Assembly: GCA_002887195.1 (NCBI GenBank)
Contig: PJAB01000863.1
Coordinates: 1 to 19,711, forward strand
DNA: 19,711 nt
Origin: Chrysochromulina parva
Taxonomy: Eukaryota > Haptophyta > Prymnesiales > Chrysochromulinaceae
Direction of reading: 5' to 3'
In this document: positions 13,778 through 19,711 of the stretch, piece by piece
Position numbering within the stretch: the stretch's first letter is position 1
Layout: each line of letters begins with the position of its first letter
Translations under genes and position numbers: made by a program
The notes under the pieces: generated by a model
The model's database searches: none
What the model was told of the DNA's origin: nothing
What the model saw: only the letters and a program-made list of their open reading frames with translations

Positions 13778-16747
13778 ATGGAGGGTCGTGAGAATTCTTG
13801 GGCAGCTTTACTGTCCGTGGCGGCCGTCTCGGGTGGGCTTCGTGCCATCGGGCTGTACGCCGCTTCGGACGCGCTGGTGCTGACCGAGGTACCGCTCGCC
13901 GTCTTCTTGACCTTCACGCTGGCCGCCTCCGCGGCGGTCTCGGCGGTGCTGCAAGGGCGGTCTCCTCAGGCAACCAAGGGACGCCGGGATGACCAGAGCC
14001 GCCGCGTGACCCTGCACGCCGTGGTGCTCGCCAGCGCAATGTGGCTCTTCTGCTACGGCTTGAAGCATTGCGGTCCTATACGCGCGATCCTCGTCGAGGC
14101 GTCACAGGTGGCGCTCATCACCGCGATCGCCTTGCCTCTGCGTGGGGCGGCAAAAAAGCGCGGGCGCGGTTCATGGCGTGGCGGGCTCGCGCTCGTGCTC
14201 GTCGCGCTCGTGCTGTTGCTCGGTACGCACGGTGCCCACCCGCACCGCGCGCGCCGCCTCAGCGAGGAGGGCGGGCCGGCTGCGGTCGCGCTGCCTTCGG
14301 AGGAAGCAGCGGGCGGACAGCTGGTGCGGGGCGGGAATTTGGGACAGGTGCTGCTGCGGACTGAGCCGCCGGGTGCCTCCAAAATCAGCGCCCATTGGCC
14401 ACGTCCGTTGACCACGGATGAAGACGAGGTGGAGGACGACGACGAGGACGACGACGACGACGAAGACGAGCCCTTGAACGCGTCGCCGTGGGCGTGGTGG
14501 CCCACGCACATCCTGGGTGAGATGGCGCTCCTCATCGCGTCGCTCTTAATGGCCGTGCACCAGCGCGCGGCCCGCCCGCTCGCACGCGACATGGGTGGGC
14601 CGCTCCGCCTGTTGTGCGCCACGTCGGCGCGGGCGGCGCTCGTGTGTGCGGTGCCGGCGCTCTGGCAGCTTGCACTCGCCTCCCCCGCCGAGCGCGCCCG
14701 CTACGGCGCCCGATACGTAACCGTCGCCTCTTTAGGGTGGCGCTCGGATGGCGCCGTCTCGGGCGCCTCCGCCTCCGAGGGCGCCGTCTCGGGCGCCTCT
14801 GCCGTCGCGGGCGCCGTCTCGGGCGCCACCGCCGTCTCGGGCGCCTCCTCCTTGGCGTGGCGTTCTCTTATCTTTGCGGTCCTCGGCCTCGCGGGCAGCC
14901 ACTGGGCGCAGCTCGCGACCATCGCCCTGTCCGCCTCGCGCGCGGCCGTTGCCGCCCTCGCGACCTCGTTCCTCACGGCCTGCACGCTCGACTGGTGGCG
15001 AGGGGAGCACGCAGCGCGGCCGCACACGTGGGTCGCGGCCCTGTGCTTGCTCGAGGGCACACGACGGCTGCTCGCCCTCGCGGAGCTCCTCGCCAAGAAG
15101 GACGACCTGCACCTCTTACCGTACAGCGCCGTCCAGCTGCCGGTGCGCGGCTCGAGGAGTGCTCACCACGGCGCTTCGGACGCGGGCACGCCGAGGATTG
15201 CGGCCGATGTCTGCGGCGCGGTCGACGAGGGGACCGAGGACGAGGCTGAGGGCGATGGCAGCGACGACGACGACGATGACGACGACGACGACGACGACGA
15301 CGATGAGAAGGAGGAGGAGGTGGTGGAGAAGGAGAATGGCCAGGATGCTCATCTGTTGGGCGAGCGGCGACGCCAGAGCGGGCGGCGACGCCGAAGTGGG
15401 CGCAGGGACGGGCGCGGTGGGCTGATGGCCGGCTGCGTCGCTCTCTGGCGTGCTGCCACCGCCACCCGCTCCTCTCTCCAGTTGTCTGCGTATCTGTGCC
15501 TCACGCTGGTCTTCATGGGGATCGAGGCGACGGTTGGTCTCCTCTCGGGCTCCCTCACGCTCACGACCGACGCGGCGCACATGCTCATTGACTGCCTGGC
15601 GCTGCTGGTCGGGCTGTGGGGAGAAACGGCCGCGCACCGCCCCCCGAGCCGCTCACATCCCTTTGGGTACGGGCGGTATGAGACGCTCTGTGGGATGATC
15701 AACGCCGTGCTCCTGCTCCTGGTCGCCACGTCGGTGGCTTGCGAGGCCCTCCATCGACTCTGTGGAATGCTCCACGCCGATCTCTCTCATGAGGCCCTTC
15801 ATCGGCTCGCTCCGCCGCCGCTGCTCACCGACACGAGGTTGCTTCCTGTCGCCATTGGAGGGCTGGCCATCAACATCTTGGGGCTCGCCTACTTCCATGA
15901 GCACCTGCACGCTGCGCACAGTGGCGCCGATGCGTGTGGGCTCGACTGCGGCGGCGGCTGCGCCTTCGACAGCGGCTGGGTCGGTATCGGCAGTGCGGGC
16001 GGGCGCGCGAGCGGCAGACGGGCCGCCGGCCGCGGCGGTGGCGGGCGCCGTGCCGGGCTCTTCCCGGCGCGAAACGGCAGTACTGAATGGACTTCCAATG
16101 GCGGCGGCAAAGGCGGCGACGACGGCAAGGGCGGCGGCGATGGCGGCGGCAATGGCGGCAGCGGCGGCAGTCGTGGCGCCCGTAACGGTGCCGGCTGGAT
16201 GAGTCGACTTCTCGGCAGCAGCGGCGGCGGCGGCGGGAACGATAACATGCGGGGCGTCTTCCTGCACGTCCTCGCCGATACGATGGGCTCCGTCGCGGCC
16301 ATCGCCTCCTCCTTCCTTGAGAGTCGGCTGCACTGGCACTGGGCTGATCCACTGTGCTCGCTCTTGGTGGCCGCATGCATCCTGGCGGTGGCGCTTCCAT
16401 TGCTGCGGGACTCGTCCACGCTCCTGCTGCTGCGCCTGCCCGAAGAGCTTCGAGGCAGTGGGCTACGCCGCTGCCTCGCCGCCGTACGCGCCCTGCCTCA
16501 CGTGCGCGAAGTGACCCATTGTCGCGTCTGGAGCCATACTCGTTCACGTGCCCTCGGCACGGTGTGCGTGCGCGCGGACGCCGGTGCGAGCGAGCGGCTC
16601 ATAACGGCGCGCGTCTCGAGTACGATGCGAAGCTTTGGCGTGCATGCCACCGCCGTCGAGGTGCAGCTGGAGGACGCGGATGCTCCGGAAGCGCGTCAGG
16701 ATGAGAGTTCGTTGGAGGACGTCCTCGCAGCTGCATCTACCTCGTAG
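13778..16747 (+). CDS. SLC30A5: ZnT5/Msc2-type zinc transporter (cation diffusion facilitator)
   Basis: The 989-residue protein starts at ATG 13778. The C-terminal part is a CDF transporter. The first zinc-binding pair is H601/D605 (TTDAAHMLIDCLALL), followed by HPFGYGRYETLCGMINAVLL. The second pair is H830/D834 in MRGVFLHVLADTMGS, text typical of the ZnT5/ZnT7/Msc2 branch. HxxxD at both sites indicates zinc specificity in this family. The long N-terminal half holds extra membrane segments (about 36-58, 78-94, 103-121, 136-149, 245-263, 278-302, 362-400) including YGLKHCGPIRAILVEASQ, which matches the ZnT5-type N-terminus. That branch loads zinc into the early secretory pathway, as an exchanger with protons. 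Oddities: two acidic tracts (about 212-232 and 490-520, the second a GAC-rich microsatellite), a Ser/Ala/Gly repeat near 325-358, and a Gly/Arg-rich loop (741-820) where animals have a His-rich loop; only FHEHLHAAH (706-714) remains His-rich. No intron is apparent. Confidence 0.88.
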   Translation: MEGRENSWAALLSVAAVSGGLRAIGLYAASDALVLTEVPLAVFLTFTLAASAAVSAVLQGRSPQATKGRRDDQSRRVTLHAVVLASAMWLFCYGLKHCGPIRAILVEASQVALITAIALPLRGAAKKRGRGSWRGGLALVLVALVLLLGTHGAHPHRARRLSEEGGPAAVALPSEEAAGGQLVRGGNLGQVLLRTEPPGASKISAHWPRPLTTDEDEVEDDDEDDDDDEDEPLNASPWAWWPTHILGEMALLIASLLMAVHQRAARPLARDMGGPLRLLCATSARAALVCAVPALWQLALASPAERARYGARYVTVASLGWRSDGAVSGASASEGAVSGASAVAGAVSGATAVSGASSLAWRSLIFAVLGLAGSHWAQLATIALSASRAAVAALATSFLTACTLDWWRGEHAARPHTWVAALCLLEGTRRLLALAELLAKKDDLHLLPYSAVQLPVRGSRSAHHGASDAGTPRIAADVCGAVDEGTEDEAEGDGSDDDDDDDDDDDDDDEKEEEVVEKENGQDAHLLGERRRQSGRRRRSGRRDGRGGLMAGCVALWRAATATRSSLQLSAYLCLTLVFMGIEATVGLLSGSLTLTTDAAHMLIDCLALLVGLWGETAAHRPPSRSHPFGYGRYETLCGMINAVLLLLVATSVACEALHRLCGMLHADLSHEALHRLAPPPLLTDTRLLPVAIGGLAINILGLAYFHEHLHAAHSGADACGLDCGGGCAFDSGWVGIGSAGGRASGRRAAGRGGGGRRAGLFPARNGSTEWTSNGGGKGGDDGKGGGDGGGNGGSGGSRGARNGAGWMSRLLGSSGGGGGNDNMRGVFLHVLADTMGSVAAIASSFLESRLHWHWADPLCSLLVAACILAVALPLLRDSSTLLLLRLPEELRGSGLRRCLAAVRALPHVREVTHCRVWSHTRSRALGTVCVRADAGASERLITARVSSTMRSFGVHATAVEVQLEDADAPEARQDESSLEDVLAAASTS
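14752..14860. repeat. Coding repeat in the zinc transporter
   Basis: GGCGCCGTCTCGGGCGCC recurs about four times with short spacers, encoding GAVSGAS-type repeats in a loop between two predicted membrane segments. Confidence 0.8.
15259..15306. repeat. GAC/GAT microsatellite encoding an Asp tract
   Basis: About 16 consecutive GAC/GAT codons give a poly-aspartate run just before the CDF domain of the transporter, continuing into Glu/Lys codons. Confidence 0.9.
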
Positions 16748-17017
16748 GGTAGACGAGCAGTCCTGAGCACGAGCTGCTCGGCTCCGAATTCGCGACGATG
16801 TCCAAAGGACGTGCGAACAAACGAAAGTCGAAACGCGCTAAAATAATCGGAAAGCGAAAGGTCTTCTATTAGCCATAGGCATAGCACTGCGCCCCCCGTA
16901 ACGTCGTAGGTATTTTTCGAAGTATGTAGTATCATTTTTCGCCGGTTTTGGTATTAAGATGCTGTGCGGTACGGTAGGTCGCGCGGCGACGGGCGGGACC
17001 GCCTAATCTGTGTATCC
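16748..17017. other. Convergent intergenic region
   Basis: This 270 bp, AT-richer spacer lies between the 3' ends of the zinc transporter and the TPR gene. It holds short T-rich runs (near 16910 and 16935) and no recognisable gene. Confidence 0.5.
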
Positions 17018-18302
17018 TCAGAGCTGCCTCCCTGTAGAGACCCACGCCGGTAACGTAGGCGGCCGCTCGCGCCTCTCCTTGGCGACGAGGTACTCGAGGT
17101 CCTCCCGCTCCTCCGCCGTGACCACGAGCTCCTCCGCCTTCGCCCACTCGCCCGTCTGCAAGTAGTACTGGAGCCACTCCTTACGCGCAGCCTCCTCCTC
17201 CTCCTCGGAGAGCTCGGACTCGTCGGCACCGCCCAGGCCCGCGCCCGCGCCCGCTGCGCCCATGCCCTCGCCCGCGCCCGCCGTCTCGCGAGCCGTTTCG
17301 CGAGGCGCATCGTGCGGCGCCACCCGATCTGCTCGATACGACGCGTTTCCGATGCGAGATTGCGCCGCCGCTACCCATCCCGCCCCCCGCCGAGGCTCGC
17401 CCCCGCGAGCCCCCCCCACCCCCGGAGGCTCCGGGGACGAGGTCGGTACACCGGCGTGATCCGGCGCTGGGCCGTAGGGCTCTCGATCGGAATGCATGCT
17501 GCGTGCCTCTCTCCGTGCAGGCTGATGGCCTTCCTCATCAGGGCCGTGACCGTAGGGCTCAGCGCGGCGTGGCGATGGCTTCTCCTCTGGCTGCTCGGGC
17601 TCAGCGCGGCCGCTCATCGGGTCGATCCTGGCTCCGGGCATCGGCTTACGCCGCCCGTACTCGTCGAGCACCTGAGGAGGGAGGCAAGCAGCACGCCATC
17701 AGAGATGCAACCAGCATGTGATCGGCGATGCCATCAGCATGCCATCAGAGCGCCGACCCGACTCGTCTCACCTTCAGATCAGGCTTGCGGTTGAACTCGA
17801 TGTCGATCAGCCGTTCCTTGGTCATCTGGATGCGGTTGTAGTTGAGGCCGCCATAGATGACCTCAAAGACGAGGCGCTCCGGGTACAGCACCCCGTTCAG
17901 CAACTTCTTGAGCAGCGGCGGATCCACCTTCTTGAGGCACTCGATCGACTGCTCGTAGTACGCCTTGGCCGCCTCGAACTCACCCATGCAGTGCAGGCAG
18001 AAGCCGATGTTGTGCACAAAGGTGCCGCGCGTGCCCGGGTCGGCGCACGACTTGGTCTTCTCCGACACGGCCAGCGCGTTCGTGAACAGGTTCAGCGCCT
18101 CCTCCCAGTTCTGCGCATAGCACTCCTTGCTCGCCTCCTTGAGCAGCTTCGCCTCGAGCGCCGTGAGCTCGCTCATGGCGACGTTGGCGCCAATCTGCGC
18201 GTGGTACTGCTGCACGCTGTCGAAGATCTTGGCCGACACCCGCTGAACGCCAACCTCCTCGTGCCACTCCTCGCGCGAGGAGGTTGGCGCGGCGGAGTAC
18301 AT
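17018..18302 (-). CDS. Two-exon TPR protein, family not recognised
   Basis: Exon 1 is 18302-17772 (177 codons from the ATG complementary to 18300-18302) and exon 2 is 17671-17018. The 100 nt intron is phase 0 and joins ...NRKPDLK to VLDEYGRRKPMPGARIDPM, giving 394 residues. Exon 1 has two TPR-like repeats, about 52-85 (ECYAQNWEEALNLFTNALAV) and 93-126 (FVHNIGFCLHCMGEFEAAKA, YYEQSIECL), followed by a conserved-looking segment (VLYPERLVFEVIYGGLNYNR). TPRs are protein-binding helical hairpins. Exon 2 is mostly low complexity (EPYGHGPDEEG, EPYGPAPDHAG), then an acidic run (ESELSEEEEEAARKEW) and a helical ending (WLQYYLQTGEWAKAEELVV). Without splicing, exon 1 would end after VRRVGSAL and exon 2 would have no ATG, so the intron is well supported. 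Role unknown; likely a scaffold. Confidence 0.75.
17490..17542 (+). repeat. Intron-end cassette lying antisense inside TPR exon 2
   Basis: On the plus strand, 17517-17542 matches the RFC1 3' splice-site cassette at 19604-19629 at 23 of 26 positions (core CTGATGGCC then TTCCTCATCAGG). A looser copy, TGCATGCTGCGTGCCTCTCT, lies just before it. Here it runs opposite to the TPR gene and is translated on the minus strand. The 11 bp word CCGTAGGGCTC flanks it near 17472 and 17549. Confidence 0.65.
17672..17771 (-). other. Phase 0 intron of the TPR gene
   Basis: Donor AAG|GTGAGACGAG and acceptor CTCCTCAG|GTG are both good. The intron start GTGAGACGAGTCGGGTCGGCG aligns to the downstream exon start, which reads GTG, CTCGACGAGTACGGG, CGGCG, with few gaps. 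The middle carries words such as CTGATGGCATG, and the end a pyrimidine tract. Confidence 0.8.
18248..18289. repeat. Perfect 14 bp hairpin near the TPR start codon
   Basis: CGCCAACCTCCTCG (18248-18261) and CGAGGAGGTTGGCG (18276-18289) are exact reverse complements with a 14 base loop. They fall in codons 5-18 of the TPR mRNA, so a stable stem would form just after the start codon. Confidence 0.85.
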
Positions 18303-18407
18303 ATTGGACGCCTAAGCGCCCGCGACTTGGTCGCGATCGCTTTCCACCGCAAGTTCCTCCACACGAGAATCCGACGTGCGCGCGGCGCGGCGCGCGCGCT
18401 CGCTCTT

Positions 18408-18415
18408 TTTCGCGC
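18408..18415 (+). promoter_or_regulatory. E2F-type site 1 upstream of RFC1
   Basis: TTTCGCGC fits TTTSSCGC exactly and ends 83 bp before the RFC1 ATG. Confidence 0.5.
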
Positions 18416-18462
18416 GAACGTTCGGCGCGTCGTAATTTTCAATAGCGTTCTCGCGAGCGCGC

Positions 18463-18470
18463 TTTGGCGC
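18463..18470 (+). promoter_or_regulatory. E2F-type site 2 upstream of RFC1
   Basis: TTTGGCGC fits TTTSSCGC exactly and ends 28 bp before the RFC1 ATG; at that distance it could lie in the leader. Confidence 0.5.
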
Positions 18471-18498
18471 GCGCTCTTGCCGATCTTGGCGCGTCCGA

Positions 18499-19711
18499 AT
18501 GGACATTACGAAGTTCTTCACCAAGAAGCCGGCCGCCGCGGCGGCGAAGCCAGCCGCGGACGGCATCGAGCCTGTTGCGGGCGCGTCGGCCAAGGTCAAG
18601 CGCAAAGCCGAAGACGACGTTGCCAGCGCCAGCGCTGGCGATGCTGCCGCCACCGCCGAGGCCGCCGAGGTCAAGAAGAAGGCGCTGCCCAGTGCAAATG
18701 GCCACACTCCCGTACCGCCCGTGCGCCAAAAAGTCGACCCTGCGTCCTTCTTCGCCATGGGCAGCAGCGCGGCCAAGCCAATGACCTCGTCCTCTGCCAA
18801 GGTTGAGCAGTCCGCAGCGCCGCCGCCCAAGGCTCCGGTGGCGGAGCCAAAGGCAGCGCCGAGCGAGCCGGAGCGCGTGAAGCGGCATCGTGATGATGAC
18901 GAGAACGCCGGCCAGGCCGACGGTGCGGCGGCGGCCAAGCGGCCCGAGCACACCACCGCAGGCACGAGCAAGCAGAAAGGGCCGTCGGATAAGCGGCCGA
19001 CGCCGCCGCCCGCGCGCGCAGCCCTCGACGCGTCGTCCAGCCCGGCCGGTGACGGCAGTAGCCCGATCGCGCCGCTGAGCGCCGACTTCGCGCCGCCGCC
19101 GCCGAGCAAGTGGTACCCGGGCAAGAAGGACATCGCGCCGCCCAATAAGGGCAACAAGCGGGTGCCCATGGCGGCGCCCCAGTGCCTCGCAGGCCTCACG
19201 TTCGTGATCACGGGTACGATTGCCTCTGATGGCCTCTGATGGCCTCTAATTGCCTCTAATTGCCTCTGAGTGTGCCCTTCTTGAATGGCATGCTGATGAT
19301 TGCCTCTAATGGCCTCTCTCCTCCTCAGGCACGCTGGACTCTCTCGAGCGGGAGGAAGCCGCCGCTCTCATTGAGCGCTTAGGTGGGCGCGTGACAGGCT
19401 CGGTGAGCAGCTACCTGCCTATGATGGCCTCTGATGGCCTCTGATGGCCTCTGATTTCCTCTGACGACAGGCTCGGTGGGCAGCCACCTGCTCCTGATTG
19501 CCTAGGATTGCCTAGGATTGCCTATGATTGCCTCTGATGACAGGCTCGGTCAGCAGCAAGCCGAGCTACCTGCTCCGTGGCTGCGACGAGCATGGCTCTG
19601 AGTGCATGCTAATGGCCTCCCTCATCAGGTGAGCAGCAAGACGAACTACCTGCTCCGTGGCTGTGACGAGAATGGCTCTGAGTGCATGCTAATGGCCTCC
19701 CTCATCAGGTG
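18499..19711 (+). CDS. RFC1: Replication factor C large subunit, 5' part (runs off the window)
   Basis: The ATG at 18499 opens with MDITKFF, the PCNA-binding start typical of RFC1. The read exons are 18499-19213, 19329-19402 and 19629 onward. Joined, the BRCT domain reads CLAGLTFVITG|TLDSLEREEAAALIERLGG, RVTGS|VSSKTNYLLRGCDENGSE, matching the RFC1 BRCT pattern (FVITG, KTNYL). RFC1 is the large subunit of the clamp loader that opens PCNA at primer ends in nuclear DNA replication; the BRCT region binds 5'-phosphorylated DNA ends. The first 220 residues are a Lys/Ala/Pro-rich tail with probable nuclear signals (KVKRK, VKRHR). The AAA+ part lies outside the window. The exon after 19402 is uncertain, since several similar copies of it lie downstream. 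Identification is firm, exon 3 less so. Confidence 0.85.
19214..19328 (+). other. RFC1 intron 1 (115 nt) with 10 bp repeat array
   Basis: The donor is ACGG|GTACGA, splitting the Gly codon of FVITG, and the acceptor is CTCCTCAG|GCACG. Five 10 bp units (GATTGCCTCT, GATGGCCTCT, AATTGCCTCT) fill 19218-19267. Its first bases GTACGATTGCCTCT resemble the downstream exon start GCACGCTGGACTCT (10 of 14 aligned). Confidence 0.8.
19403..19628 (+). other. RFC1 intron 2 (226 nt) containing exon-like copies
   Basis: From TCG|GTGAGC (19403) to CCTCATCAG (19628), phase 0, restoring VTGS|VSSKTNYL. Inside lie decayed copies of the exon 2/3 junction: GACAGGCTCGGTGGGCAGCC (19466) and GACAGGCTCGGTCAGCAGC (19539), each preceded by a 10 bp repeat array (CTGATGGCCT at 19421-19450; CCTAGGATTG near 19495-19530). 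Confidence 0.6.
19549..19711 (+). repeat. 80 bp tandem repeat of exon 3 plus 3' splice site
   Basis: Units at 19549-19628 and 19629-19708 match at 75 of 80 positions, and a third begins at 19709. Each has 54 bp of coding-like sequence ending GGCTCTGAG and a 26 bp cassette, TGCATGCTAATGGCC then TCCCTCATCAG, with a branch-site-like CTAAT and an acceptor. Confidence 0.9.

Larger units (their letters stand above)
18303..18498. promoter_or_regulatory. Divergent promoter of the TPR and RFC1 genes
   Basis: The 196 bp between the two start codons is rich in GCGC words. It contains TTTCGCGC (18408-18415) and TTTGGCGC (18463-18470), both exact matches to the E2F/DP consensus TTTSSCGC, in the RFC1 orientation. 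AACGTT lies at 18417-18422. No TATA box is evident. Cell-cycle control of RFC1 through E2F is known in animals and plants; here it is inferred. Confidence 0.55.

Noticed and set aside
19403..19548. GC-AG intron from GACAG|GCTCGG to the copy at 19541
   Set aside because: It would give a plausible in-frame BRCT end, but the GT-AG choice (19403-19628) is also in frame and needs no rare donor. Kept only as an alternative.
19682..19708. 27 nt mini-intron GTGCATG to ATCAG in each 80 bp unit
   Set aside because: It is shorter than known spliceosomal limits in most eukaryotes, and joining the units this way produces a stop codon.

Overview
The window looks like nuclear DNA of a GC-rich unicellular eukaryote, most likely a haptophyte-type or related microalga. 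This is inferred from: eukaryote-only families (U-box, RING-IQ-RING, ZnT5-like zinc transporter, RFC1); long intron-poor, alanine-rich and low-complexity proteins; very high third-position GC; and short GT-AG introns. No rRNA, tRNA, CRISPR array or recognisable transposon was seen. The genus cannot be fixed from sequence alone.

Layout, left to right. A minus-strand U-box/SUMO-like protein (68-1579, perhaps continuing off the left edge) is divergent from a plus-strand RING-IQ-RING-UBA protein of RNF32 type (1730-3715). After a convergent gap with a minisatellite come two minus-strand genes: a predicted coiled-coil protein (4307-5305) and, beyond a long GTGA microsatellite, a ubiquitin-like/BAG-like protein (5797-6843). 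Divergent from that is a large plus-strand Myb/zinc-finger protein (7122-10694). A 1.5 kb stretch with no convincing gene precedes a seven-repeat WD40 gene (12176-13626) in which each blade is one exon, then a ZnT5-like zinc transporter (13778-16747). A minus-strand two-exon TPR protein (18302 down to 17018) is divergent from the 5' part of the replication factor C large-subunit gene RFC1 (18499 to the right edge).

Three of the first four genes belong to ubiquitin/chaperone biology (two E3-type proteins and a UBL/BAG-like co-chaperone candidate). There is no sign of operons; shared regulation, if any, would come from short divergent promoters. The RFC1 upstream region carries two exact matches to the E2F consensus, which fits S-phase control.

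The most striking signal is in the introns. In the U-box, TPR and RFC1 genes the first bases of the intron resemble the first bases of the downstream exon, and the rest of the intron is largely a short array of about 10 bp units (types TTGATCTCCC, CTGATGGCCT, GATTGCCTAG) ending in CAG. This is what introns born by tandem duplication of an AGGT-containing coding segment would look like, and in RFC1 the duplication appears to be repeating at the window edge (80 bp units). The WD40 gene shows a related process at larger scale: whole exon-plus-intron units of about 195 bp have been amplified to a seven-blade propeller whose repeats differ mainly at positions expected on the binding face.
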